Assembly: GCA_026874595.1 (NCBI GenBank)
Contig: CM049311.1
Span: forward strand, 36,063,176 to 36,127,175
DNA from: Sipunculus nudus
Lineage: Eukaryota > Annelida > Sipuncula > Golfingiida > Sipunculidae
Reading direction: 5' to 3'
Length of the DNA: 64,000 nucleotides
The notes under the pieces were generated by a model. It did not search any database. It was not told where the DNA came from and saw only the letters and a list, made by a program, of their open reading frames with translations. The position numbers were made by a program, and so were the translations under genes. Shown here piece by piece: positions 47,573 to 59,865 of this stretch (position 1 is its first letter; every line of letters begins with the position of its first letter).

Positions 47573-47728
47573 AATGACAATCCATATGTAGTTGAACGCA
47601 TTACGTTGATTATAGCATTAACTGCCGTGCTACGATTATATATGACGAATCGTGCACATATATAATCGTAGCACGGCAGTTAATGCTATAATCAACGTAA
47701 TGCGGTCAATTACATATGGATTGTCATT
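47573..47728. mobile_element. 156-bp near-perfect hairpin MITE
   Basis: Two 72-bp arms (47,573-47,644 and 47,657-47,728) are reverse complements with about two mismatches (GTAGTTGAACGC against GTAATTGACCGC). The 12-base loop ACGAATCGTGCA itself carries a small ACGA/TCGT inverted pair. The termini read AATGACAATCCATATG. With almost no divergence between arms this is a young or conserved element. The flanks TTAG and AG do not give a certain target duplication. Confidence 0.85.
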
Positions 47729-48055
47729 AGCAAAGAAATGAGGTTAAATATCATGAAGGAGTTATACATTTTGAAAGTATCTTTATACTGTCTTTATAGA
47801 GACTAAACTGAGTTTTCGCATGTAATGGTTGGGTGAAACACAATTCATACTTGAAATCTGCATTCTGAGGGATGCAAGCCTCCGCCTTATGAGGGCTTCT
47901 AGATTGTGGGATGCTCCCCAACCCCTATTTGCATTCATTTATTCGGCCCATATTCCCAGGTTCACTCGTTCCTATGTGCATGTACATTTGCGAATATTCT
48001 TTGATGATGTCCTGAATTCTGATCATCTTCCGGATCAACACCAAAATCTAATTTA

Positions 48056-48415
48056 ATTTGCGTATGCGGTACGTAACTATGTATGCAGCTAAAAGCAACA
48101 TATGTGTTTACGGTACGTAAATGCAGCAAAAACTCTTATTCTTTATATGCGTATGCATGCAGAACGTATGCGGTACATTTGGATCGCTCACTGTAGCGAT
48201 TGAAAACGCATACGCATCACGGACGAGGGAATCTCAAACTTTGACATCAGTGGTTGGATCTCCAATCCTGCAGCACTTTATTGTATCACCAATTTTGCTG
48301 CACATCTACTGAATATACATACATATTAATGGAATGACAGGCGTCTGTTTTCTAGCTGCATATGCATACGCAACGCAAACGCATACATGCTGCATACGCA
48401 TGTATACGGAATTCC
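48056..48415. repeat. CATACGCA-rich inverted repeat cluster
   Basis: GCGTATGCGGTACGTAAC and TATGTATGCAGCTAAAAG at the left are mirrored by TTTCTAGCTGCATATGCATA and CGCATACATGCTGCATACGC at the right. Further GCGTATGCATGCAG and AACGCATACGCATC copies lie inside. It is probably a small non-autonomous transposon with subterminal repeats. The open frame 48,121-48,312 falls inside and is not credible as a gene. The segment 47,729-48,055 to its left has no recognised gene. Confidence 0.6.
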
Positions 48416-48692
48416 AGGTTTACAGCGCAAAGGCAGCAGATAAGTCATCTGCAACAGGAATACATTTTTATATGCTTTCTTTTTTTTAATTTATATTGCA
48501 TGTTTTTAATCCGCGAGTCGTTCATAACTGCTGTTGACACAAATGAACACACTTTGGCTTGTGGCTCACTTTTTAAGATTGACTGCATGGACACTCGATT
48601 TCCACCTGCCCTTAATTAGGGTTAGTACGTACGTGAATGTGATGAGATCAAGGGTCATCCTAATTGGAGTACCCCAGATTTACACAACCTGG

Positions 48693-48891
48693 ACTGACGG
48701 GAGGGGGATCCAAGATTTTGGTAAAGAGGACCCCAGTAAAGGTTATGAGAACACATTAACATGGTCTCATGGTCCGAAAATGGGAGGAGGGGGTCTATAA
48801 TGCAAATAGGTTTACGATTGCGATAGTATAAAAAAGCGGGAAGGGGGGGGGGGGGTAGCAGAAACCCCCACTTTTTATCCGCTACTGACTG
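48693..48891. repeat. Short element with CAGTAGCGGAT end and G-runs
   Basis: The right end on the minus strand reads CAGTAGCGGATAAAAAGTGG followed by GGGTTTCTGCTACC and a G-run (48,843-48,856). The left side has GGAGGGGGATCCAAGATTTT, like the inner part of the 45,993 terminus. It is likely a deleted member of the same terminus family. Confidence 0.45.
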
Positions 48892-50326
48892 ATGATCCAC
48901 AGACGACATAATTATAGCAAAAATTGAAATGCTCACATACGTGTACATGAAAGTCCCTTTGATAAGAATTTCAGGCAAGACATGTTGGAGAGGTGATCTA
49001 TCAGTAGCGATATCTGGTGGGAGCAAAGAAAACTAAAAAATATATGCCAGCCCCCACGGTTCTGTGTGGGTTACCTCATGTTTATATTAAAGTGAACAGT
49101 TTTGATTTCAATGGACAAATTATGATAACATCATAAGTTATTTAATGATAAAATGAATCAATGCCGATAATAGTATCAAAAAGTAGATTTCCGTGCCTAG
49201 GCACTTTGAGACCAAGTGAGAGTATTATTAATTGTGACTGGCCAATTTATATTGGAATTATGATGAAAATAGATAAAATCATAAAATTTTGATAAAATTT
49301 CCTTTGTTCTGTAGTGCTTTTATTTGTTTAGCAAAATAAACTGTTATTATCCTGCTTTTCCCTTATCAGTTGACATTTTATCGAAACACAAAAAAAAAAA
49401 AAAAAAAAAAAAAAACGCCCGCCCGCATTGATTTCTGAAAAAAATACCTGAGAACTAAATCTTATTTTTTTGGCTTTATTGCTTATTTTTACTCAAACAC
49501 GCATCAACAGTATCAATGATTAACAAAATTGTACTACTTTGGCCTAATGCCGCCATTATGCCAGTATGATTATCGAGTGGATGGTTTTAGCAAAACCGAA
49601 ACCATCTCCGGAGATAGTTTGGCAGTTTAACTTATGGCTTCGCAATTATAAAGTGAAACCGAAACCAGTTTCGAATTTTCGACTGGGCCCTGAAAATGCC
49701 AGCTGGGCTTGTCCTGAAACATTCAAAGACAGGGAAACAAGGTACTGTACATCAAGGGGGGCAACCTAACACCATGATCACCGAGGGAATGATTATTAAG
49801 ACTACATGGGAACAATTAACTTGAAAGCACTTATAGAGCCCATATACTCCACCAGGGATATTAAAAACAATGACAACTTGAAGTTGGAGCCAGATTTGCG
49901 GACAGCTTGACGGTTATTGATACCATATGTATGTCCCAGGTATATATTATATCCTTTTAGTATCCGAATTCTCATTCACAGACAGATAGCATGTTTCCTG
50001 CGATATGATTACAGAAAACGGGACAGTTAGGGCTATACATGACAATTCATCAGTGCGATACGGAGTCAAATATCCTATTCTCTCAGTGTCGTCATATATC
50101 AGTACGTTAATGATTCATGATCATTATGTAACTAGGGGCCTACCAACCTCCAACATTCAATATTATAGCCAAGCATATGATTCCAAGGGAAACATGATAA
50201 GCCTCGTCAGCTGAAGGAGCTATTTTTTTATTCGTCATTTCTGAGGAAATGGCAAGGCGAACGTGATATTTTAAAAAGACCAAAAAACAAAAAGAGCGAT
50301 GACTTAGAATTTGAAGTTAAATTCTA

Positions 50327-50331
<5 letters not shown>
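48892..50331. other. AT-rich DNA, no gene recognised
   Basis: A run of 26 A lies at 49,390-49,415. No open frame has a recognisable motif; the one at 49,566-49,769 looks repeat-like (ACCGAAACCATCTCCGGAG and GAAACCGAAACCAGTTTCG recur). Confidence 0.5.

Positions 50332-50373
<42 letters not shown>
50332..50373. repeat. (TA)n microsatellite
   Basis: About 21 TA units. From here to 50,681 nothing else is recognised. Confidence 0.9.
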
Positions 50374-50375
<2 letters not shown>

Positions 50376-50681
50376 GATATCATTATCGGTATATAAATAT
50401 CGCGAAACTTAGCGCATCTTGAGATAATGTATAAATAAAGTCCCATTACATCTTCATTATTATCATGTCACGCTTACATTATATTAACTGAAAAAGGCTG
50501 GATTCTCAAGTAGCGCATTCGTTAATTTTGGCATCCTCCTGAATACAATTCTTTACTGTGAATAAACAGGCTTCCTTCTATAACTTTGCCTGTGAGATCA
50601 ACAGTGGAACTTAAACTGACAGCCATTGGATGAAAACAATCAGCTGTGTAGGTATAACATTCCTCCGTCCTACTGTCTATG

Positions 50682-51776
50682 GATTCTAGATTTTCTCTCG
50701 GATAGAAGACAACACGTTAGAAACTTCCTCAGATATAATCATATATAAATACTGATGCTCCAAAAGGCTGTGTTCTGTCAGCAGTCCTTTTTATTCTATA
50801 TACAAAAAAAATTGTCTGTGAGCCTTTCAGATTGTAAAATTACCAAATATGCAGACGACACTGTCATTCTAGGCCTGATACACAAGAATGATGAATCGCT
50901 CTACAGGAAAACCATTCAATATGTGTCTGGTTGGTGCGAGGAACACTACCTTCAATTAAATGTAAAGAAGACTAAAGAAATAGTCTTTGATTTTAGGAGA
51001 TAGAAATCTGTAATTACCCCAGTTGCTATCAAAAATGAAGATGTCGATATTGTAGAAAATTATAAATACTTTAGGATGTATTATTGACAGAAATCTGAAT
51101 TAGAAAGAACATGTGTTGAATCAATCCAAGAAAGCAAACAAAAGATTATATTACCTTTATCATCGAAGAAAGCTTAATATTGACAAAACCATAATTACCA
51201 TGTTTTATAATTCAGTAATATCCAGTGTCCTTACTTATTCACTGGAGTGCTGGTTTACAAATACATCTGATAAGTTAGAGAAACAGTTAAATAATACCAG
51301 GAAGAGAAGTTGTAGAATAACTAGTGCTTCTCTTACCACACACCAGGAAATCTGTGAAACCAAAACAATGGCCTTCATAACAAAGGTCATGAATGACACA
51401 ACACATCCCCTATATTCAGAGTTCTTTTTTTTTACCTTCAGGTAAACGCCTAGATACAATATTCTGCAGAACAACTCGTTTTAAAAAATTCCTCTTATTA
51501 TAGAGTATTAAACTTTCTAACTCACAACCCTCTTGGATATTTAATGTTTTGAATTATGTGTTTTACTTGCAGAATTATCTATTTTAACATTTTTACATGC
51601 TTATTTTTACATGCATAGTCAATATGTTATGTGTGATTTTTTATGTATTTTTTATGTATTATTTTTATGTATTTATCTATTTACTTATTTAATTTTATGT
51701 AATGAATTGCAAGTCAACGACACATTCCTGGAACTGAAGGCTAATAATGCTATCTTATCTTATCTTATCGTATCTT
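50682..51776 (+). pseudogene. 5'-truncated non-LTR retrotransposon (CR1/Rex1-like) with RT remnant
   Basis: Piecewise translation gives reverse transcriptase landmarks in order. FLSDRRQHVRN and DAPKGCVLSAVLFILYT come from about 50,686-50,810. The catalytic YADDTVILGLI and WCEEHYLQLNVKKTKEI come from 50,755-51,003. Then follow a remnant of the FLGV region (VENYKYF) and the C-terminal part with KKANKRLYYLYHRRKL and TMFYNSVISSVLTYSLECWF (51,113-51,445). The reading frame has a TAG after the DFRR stretch and several frameshifts, so no enzyme can be made. The 3' end is a (TATCT)n tail at 51,751-51,776, typical of LINE families that end in a short tandem repeat rather than poly(A). Everything upstream (endonuclease and N-terminal RT) is missing. 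The clade assignment within CR1-like elements is from motif memory. Confidence 0.85.
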
Positions 51777-53089
51777 AACACTTACTCTCCCGTGTATAAA
51801 TTTGCTGATGTGTGAAGTATCAGCATGTCTAGGAGAATATTCAAGCTACTGCTGACTGGTGAAGTCATAAATTCAAAGTAGCTTACATAACCTGGATGTG
51901 CCCCCCCCCCCCCCCCTTTCCCCCACCCCTCCCGAGCAAACTGCCTTACATATAGGCCATAATTAATCGATCCAACGGATGGGTATAATGAAATTATGTG
52001 CATGACATCATTCATTCGGCACAATTAGTAGTGACATCTAGTGGTGGAACCATAAACCAACTGCAGATCAAAATTCATTAGTGATCGAGTCATTTCTACC
52101 GAACAGGTGAACTGAACTAGTCCTCAAACCTTCAAAGACGTAGAAACCAGCAGCGGAAAGTGGGATGTTGTGATCAGATGACTGAATGAGTTAGTGAGTG
52201 CGAATAATGAGCTGGCGACACCTCCACTCACCCGGACATGTAAGTAAATACCAGCAGACCAAAAATATAAGATAACAACTGTACCAGCAGCTTATCAGCT
52301 GTGGTTTGTAGGAGCTTGGGGTTCGTAATCTGCATTGGATGTCCCGGGTTAGAAATTCAAATGAAAGATAATATCATGGCTCTTGGCATTATTTACTGTC
52401 TTGCTTTTTTACAGAATTCTCTCATTTTTTTGTCGCCGTGGATCTGATGACATTGAGTCATTTGATACAGACCGGATGGACTGATCGTTAGACATGGCTT
52501 AGACTTCACATTTAACACATGATGCCATGAAGAATAGTTTGCTTCTTTGCACTGTGGCAAATGAATACTATTACAGACTATATATATTATAATTATAAAT
52601 CAGGTTTTTAAAGTATAATTATTTAGATAATTAAATGGCCAATTTCTTGCTAAATTATTGAAAATAAAATAATATAATCATATTTCTTATATATTGCATA
52701 TTTAAATAAAATGATTCATGAATAATCATACACAGACTGCAAGAGTTACTTATCGAAAAGGCTTGATTATTTAATAAATTTATTTTAACTTAATTACATG
52801 GTAAATCAAGTGTTTGTTAAAATTTCCCACACCTACTGTCACTTAGATTATTTTACATTAATGATATATTAATATATCATATGTAAGAGATGGAGCTAGT
52901 GCATGGGGTGTACGTGGGCTGAGAACTTGGAGGAGCTGTGTTGAGCAGCCAGCGACAGTCTGCCACCCAAATATCCATTTTGAATCAACTGAGGACGTTG
53001 AGGTGGCAGTACAAGCTATGGCCGTATGGCCAAAGATCAGTTCCTGTATAAGTAAAGTGCACGCCATTTCTAAGAGTACTTATTCATTT
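51777..53089. other. Unique DNA, no gene recognised
   Basis: A C-run lies at about 51,901-51,917, preceded by TAACCTGGATGTG. Otherwise AT-rich without a recognised gene. The open frame 52,858-53,067 (minus) has no motif. Confidence 0.5.
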
Positions 53090-54660
53090 TTAGCTCAGCT
53101 GACTATAAGTCATCTGAGCTATAGTCGTGGTCCATTGTCCGTCGTCCGTCCGTCTGTCCGTCCGTCCGTCCGTCCGTCCGTCCGTAGATGTGGCACGTTT
53201 TGAAACCGTAAGACCTAGGAATCCAAAATTCGGCATAATGTTAGATGTCCCCAAGATCTCCTATCAAGCTGAAAACTGGGTCTTTGCGACTTCGTTCCTT
53301 TGAGAAATTAAGGAAAAACCTCAATTTTTTATTAAAAACCTATTTTCACACTTTAGGACTGCCTAATATCAAAACCACTCATCTGTTTTTCCTCATATTT
53401 ACCATAAATATTCCTCTATATAGTTCCTATGTACATGCCAGAAATATGTCTGTATTATTTAATTTAAAAAAGTTCTGGGCCCAAACATAATGCATTTTGA
53501 AAAAAATAAGGAAAGATATTTGATCACTTAACACAAAAAATGTTAAAGCTGTGGACCTTTTTTCCAGTAATATAACTTTAATTAATCAAAATTAAATTGT
53601 ATACCCAAAATTAGATGAAAATCTTTAAAAATTTTTAAAATATTAATAAAAATAAAAAATTGGAACCTTAAATTTTGCCCAACTTTGACCACGGCACGTT
53701 TTTTTCCTGTAAGTACTGTGGATTTAATTTTCACAGCATGTTTTTGTCAGCATTTCAACTGTTAACACCAAAAATTTGAAACCAGTTGATCAAAAACTGT
53801 AGATTTTAATCAAGTTTCAAGCACCTTGTAACATATTGTTTACATCAAGCTAGTGTTATGCAGTTTGCAAAAGCTCAGCTCCCCAGCTTCAGCTCTAAGT
53901 TCCTTAAATTCAGCATACAGTTAGATGTCTCCAAAATCCCCTACCATGCCAAGAATTTGGTCACTAGGACTTAATACCTTCGAGATATTAATGAAAAACT
54001 TCATTTTTCCATTAAAAACCCATCGTTACACTTCAAGACTGCCTAATATCAAAACCACTGATCTGACTTTAATCATAAACAATATACATATTTTTCAATC
54101 TCTATGCACATCCCAGAATGATGTCAGTATTGCGTAATTGTTTTAAGTTATGGGCCCAAACATAATGCACTTTGTAAAAAATCAAGAAATATATTTACTC
54201 CCTTAACAAGGGCATTGCTAGAGATTTTTTTGTCAGGGATGTAACATTATTTAATCAAGATTCAATTGAATACCCAAAATTAGTTCTGAATTTTTCACAT
54301 TTTATAAGTTATTAGTATAAATATAAAATTAGTACCTTAAATTTTGCCCAACTGTGACCATGGCACGTTTGTTTCCCGTGAGCACTGTTGATATAATTTT
54401 CATATCATGCACACATAAGGATTTCTAAACTAAAAAGCTTAGAAAGCTGAAAGAAATTGGCCAAAAATTGTAGCTTTTATTAATGTTTTTTATGAGACCC
54501 TGTCAGACTTTGGCTCTCTCCAGCCCCTCTTGAGTCACCTGTATGTTGACCTTGTTGACCTTTCATCAAATTATGCACGCTTGAGGCGAGGCATACAGGA
54601 ATCCAGGCAGCTTATGGCCAGCCACAGTTGATCCAGGTGTCCAACCCAACTCATCTAGTA
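53090..54660 (+). repeat. Dispersed repeat with CCGT run and 680-bp internal duplication
   Basis: It opens with TAGCTCAGCTGACTATAAGT and CATCTGAGCTATAGTCG, followed by a (CCGT)n run at about 53,137-53,186. A unit containing TAGATGTCYCCAARATC, TCATTTTTCCATTAAAAACC-like and CTGCCTAATATCAAAACCAC is present twice, at about 53,230 and 53,910 (offset 680 at 53,359 and 54,039). The AAATTTTGCCCAACT...GACCA...GGCACGTTT block is also duplicated (53,671 and 54,339). It ends near TTGAGTCACCTGTATG or shortly after. I associate this opening with abundant mollusc repeats. Confidence 0.7.
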
Positions 54661-57600
54661 GCTTTAACCAACAACATAACAATAAACAACAAATTAATAA
54701 ATTTTTATTGGTTTTTAATAAATTAAAGAAAAATAGAAAAGGAATTTGTTAGTTTTTATTATAACAGGAAATTAACTTGCAGTTACTGATGATATAAGAA
54801 TCTTGTATCAATGGGTAGAATGTCGCATATTCCAAATAACACCATGCAGTCACCTATGGCATTTTTCAGTTCAATTTTAATGATAAAGAAGTAAATCATA
54901 TTATTCATTACTAATCATTAGGGATTATATGAAGGAAATTAATGATAGACAAAGATGCAGTTGATAATATTAATCTAGATTCCTACTGTGTCTAGTGTGT
55001 ACATTGATGTGAAATTAGTCCAAAATGAATTTTTTACAGTTATTTTTTAATATAAATAAAAGCCATAAAACCAGGTACTTATGATCATTATTTAAATGTG
55101 TGAATTTTGTATATTCTGGATTCTCAACATCATTGTTTGGTGAAAATTGAACAAATACCAGACATGGTGCGAATACTTTGTAATTGTATTTAAATACGAA
55201 TATGATTATGTACTCCATCATAAAAATTCTTGCATAAAGAATGGGAATTCAGGTAAAAATGAAAGTATATGAATACTGGTGCAAATACTTTCAAAATGTA
55301 TTCATGAATGCATTCATGAATATACTCTTTAATATTATTTTAATAATCATATCAGTTATATTTCATTTTAAAAAATCATATGATTCTCTTATTATTTTTA
55401 ATAAAAATTATATTTGGGACAATATTTGTAATTTTTTTTAATAAATAGTTAAACTCTTATATTATATGTTCTGCTTATAAGTTATATGGCCAAGTCAAAA
55501 TCTGTGTGACAATAGTACTCCAATTGTTAATAAAATAAATGAAATCAATCCTCTTCCCTGTCTCCAAAGGTACTATTAAAATCATACATAAGCTAAACAA
55601 CAACAACTCATAATACAGCTTATATTTATTACCACACAAAACCAGCATGTGCCTTATTTCTAAATAATATTTTTTTATCATATATAACAGCTGAGCGTCG
55701 TGACCCATAGGTCCCTTGTTATCTGCTTGTCGATCTGTCATTTTCCACAAGGTAAGACAAAATGTGACATCATTCTATTGTGAAAAATAATAAATGTTAC
55801 ATTCATGGTTGACTTCTGTGGATTCATGCTGAAGTTAAAAAGACTGAGGCTGGTTTATTCTGAAAATTTGTTTCTCTGGCCATCATGATGGCTTGACAGT
55901 GGAAACTGCAGTTTACAACAGAAACTGCTTTAAACTTCAGTTCCAGTCACCAGGGTAACCACCACAAAGTTTGTGTGCCAACATTTTTTTTTCATTATTT
56001 AGCAAATGAAGCACAACCAGAAATGAACCTTTGATATCAAATACTACCACAAAGCAAATATTTTGACCTGACCCTTAGAATGGGTGTTCTATTATGACTT
56101 GTATCATGACCTGCAGGCCCCTATCAGTTTATTTTAAAAGGCCTGAATGTCATGTTGTCATGGCTTCAAGTCAGCACAGTCATGGATAGTAATGAGATGT
56201 GATCTTATTGTATTCAAGACATTTCATAAAATAGTAAAAGATTGAATTGCCTCATTGTCATAGTTTCTGAAATCACTGTTTTATCAATGTAAACTATTAA
56301 AATGTGTGTCCTGCTGTACATTTTATAAGTTGATATCCCTTTCACAGGTAGAATCAGGCATTTTTGCTGAATCTAATCATAGGTACAAGTTCAGAAAACC
56401 TGTGCCTGGGACTTTAAAATAGTATATGACTATATGTACCTCATAGGTACTCCATAAATAGTATGATAAAAAGCCCCAGCCCTAATCGCTCCATAGTTTT
56501 AGCATTACTATCCATTCTCATATATTCATAAATTTTTGTACATGACCACATGACTCTTTTCATTTCAGATATCCAGATTATTTATATTTATACTACTGAG
56601 TACTCAAGTTTCACCAACTTATGTAAAGGAAAATGAGATCATGTGATATACCTGGGATTTCCCCTAGTGGTTTGTTTACTTAAAATGTTTCATACATCAT
56701 CATCTGTACGTTGTGCAGAATATAAAGCTAAGCAGGTAGTTGCATGGCAATAAGAGGGTGTTCATTGTTTGTATAGTGAGCACTGAGAGCAGACATCAAT
56801 TTTGATAACTTTACAAGTCTTTCTTGATAGATATATCTGTGAGTTACATCTATTGACCTTCCTCCTTGCTTTTGATAGTTTTAAACATTTGTATGCACGC
56901 CTGACACTCAGGTGTAGAATGGAAGCCTGTTTGACAAAAACAAGGTAAACAAAATATAACCCAAAACGAAAATTCCTGACCTTCATTCATTCCAAATTAT
57001 ATATTAAATGTCTTAAGCAGACTGTAATTTGAGGATTAGGGTGTGGCACAAAAAAGTGTTATTCCATTTTAAACTTTGCCGATACCCCCTGCCACCAATC
57101 TCGCTCTGCAGATAGATTCCCTCATGGGTGCTGTCCTTGGACAAAAATTATGTGACATCCCATACCCTTACCGAACTCTGACAGGTTATTTTGCCCAGTT
57201 ACCCAAAACTGCTTTTGGGGGCTGCCAAATTTGCATACACAGTAAAACCCCAATGTCACCGGTTGCCTGTTGAAATTATGTCTACAAAGCTTGCATGTAA
57301 TAATAGCATGTCTGATATTGTAATAGATTCATGCTTAAGTGTGTACATGTATGTCAGAGAAAGAATGAGAAGCATGCAGGATTTTCTGGGAAGATCTGGT
57401 ATCTTCTCAGGAGAAATCAGTTCTATCATTCTTCTATTTAAATGAGAATTATGAGTTGTTAAGAGAGCCATGGTTCCTTTCATCCAGGGAGAAATGAACA
57501 TTCTTAGTTTTCGCAAGGATTCATGGTCCTTGGACTTTTTATTATTCCTGGGAAAAAATGACAGATCCAATAGAGAAGAGATTATCACTTTAGTTTATAC

Positions 57601-59735
57601 ATTCACAATTTCACATAAATGTTATGTGTTTAGTTAATTAATCACACCTCACCTCATTACTGACTGTGTACAGTGACAGCAATATTGATGCAACTGAATG
57701 GATGGCCATTGCAGTGTAGTTCACCATATGACTTGGATCATGACTCGAGTAGGCCTATACCAGTCCACTGTAAATGCCTACTGAGTCATGTATTTACAAC
57801 TAGTTCGCACATGTCCAAAAAGAGTGAGTGAGACATACTGGTATGTTAAAAAAATGATAAAATTTACTTGGAAAGAGTTATCAAGAATCAGGATAAGATA
57901 GACATAAAGAGTAGGGACATTAATCTGTTTAACATGTGGCTGCTTGTGTATTGATCATTTGTGATAAACCTGATGAGATAATGATATGATAATCACTGAT
58001 GCCAGGTCTCCTGGTCTATACACTTTTCATGATAATTGATATATTGGTAGCAATACTATTACATCAGGTCAAAAGGTCACAGGACCTGTCTCTCTTCCCT
58101 GTTAATCTCAAAAAGTGGATTTGTGGATGATTCAGTTTACAGTTGACATTATATGTGTCATTTATAGTACATCATACTTCATCCTGGTCTGGTAAAGCAT
58201 TGCCATAAAAGAAAGACCTGAAACTTATAAGAAATGGTATAACTTAAAGGTGAATACTTCCTGGTGAAGTATTCCAAGTAATTGGCATTTTTCCAGACAT
58301 GCCTGTCCTTGCCAGATAACTAACTATTGTAACAAAGTGATTTTGTGTGTGTTTCACTTGTGACACAGGGTGAGAGAGACACAAGACAAGGTTGGTAGAC
58401 ATTTCACTTCATACCAGATCTGTTGACATCTTGTTACCACAGAATGGAGGTCTTCCCTCTCCATGCCATCTCTCTCTGACTGCTTGATCACGCACCATGC
58501 AAGCTTTTTTGATACAGAGTTTGAATTGGCACAATCAATGTATATCGGTTACATCACTAATACAAGCTGCTATTGGATTAGATGGTGATGTTGACCTGAC
58601 ATTTGACATAATTATGCATGTCGTCATTTTACGTAAGGCTATATAGACTGACCTTAGTCTTATTTCCAGACACCTATTAACATGGTCAGACCAACTCATC
58701 ATATCATGCAGTTTAATGCCCATTGTGAGATCTGCAATAAGGCTGTATCAACATATCTGATTTAATCCTCAGTAAACCAGTTGAGTCTATAAATTCAAGA
58801 ATCCATTAATATTGTTAGCTCTGTCTGAATATCAGAACAGACTGAAACCAAAATTGATTTTCATTTGCTCCTAAAGTAATTTAAGATTTTAAATAATGAA
58901 ATATTGAAACATTCCTTAAATTTTTCTTAATAAACAAATATGCCATCTTGAACTCTGTAACACCATCTTCCTGCCTTCCGGGGGATGGTTTATCTCTGAT
59001 AAAGAATTACCTGAGTAACAATGAAAAATTAGGAAATGACTTAGCCACTAAGCACTTGGTTTTGATTTTCAAAAGAAATTTACTGGTTTGAGCTCCAGTG
59101 ACTTGTATTTTATCATTTTCAGCAATTTTATTATTATCAGATCATATTCATGAAATAAAAATTTCATATGATATCTCTTGATCATTTAAATTTTTTTTAT
59201 TGGAAATAAATCTACTGTTTAAAGCTATACCGTATTTCATCTAATTGTTCGACCATAAAAAAATAAATAAATTTTACAGAGGTCGATTAAATGGAGGATA
59301 ATTAGAAATTAGTACCTTGCAAATCACGTCATGGTCGAATAAATAGAATCGCTTTTATGTATGGGTTCGTCAGCCATCGCCTCAGTTCATGGTCGTGTCT
59401 CTCGTATTGTCCATTACAGCTATATCTTTATGTGTGCTATTAAATCCCGTCATGTGACAATATAATAGGTTACAAAATAAATGTTATCCATTATATAAGG
59501 GAGCTGTTTCTTAAAATCAACTGTATTAATTCCATTCAAATGGCGAGTTACGGGCGTTCATACATTACTGTGGTGGACATATGAAGTGCGTGATTTGCCG
59601 TCGAACGGTGGGCGATATTATAGCTTTTAAGAAAAATTTGGTTTATTATCTTGTCAGATCTTCTCAAAAATATCATAAATAAGACCAGTAAATTTCACAA
59701 GATTTTAATTGTATTTTAAAGAAATACAAAATACA
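54661..59735. other. Long AT-rich intergenic stretch, no gene recognised
   Basis: About 5 kb without clear tandem repeats, transposon ends or coding signal. Open frames do not exceed about 110 codons (57,256-57,588, minus) and have no recognised motif. At 59,229-59,350 a block with TACCGTATTTCATCTAATTG and GTCGAATAAATAGAATCGC resembles a small dispersed repeat. Confidence 0.5.
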
Positions 59736-59737
59736 AA

Positions 59738-59865
59738 CATCCTGCTCACCGTGTTTGTAAGAAAAAAAATATTCACAGCATGCTCAACGTATTTGTCAGT
59801 TATAAATACAAAGTGATGAATGCAAACTACGTTTCACAGCATACCTATTGTGTTTGTCAAGACAC
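59738..59865. repeat. Short degenerate direct repeat, three copies
   Basis: CATCCTGCTCACCGTGTTTGT, CAGCATGCTCAACGTATTTG and CAGCATACCTATTGTGTTTG occur at about 59,738, 59,777 and 59,837 with AT-rich spacers. Confidence 0.6.
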
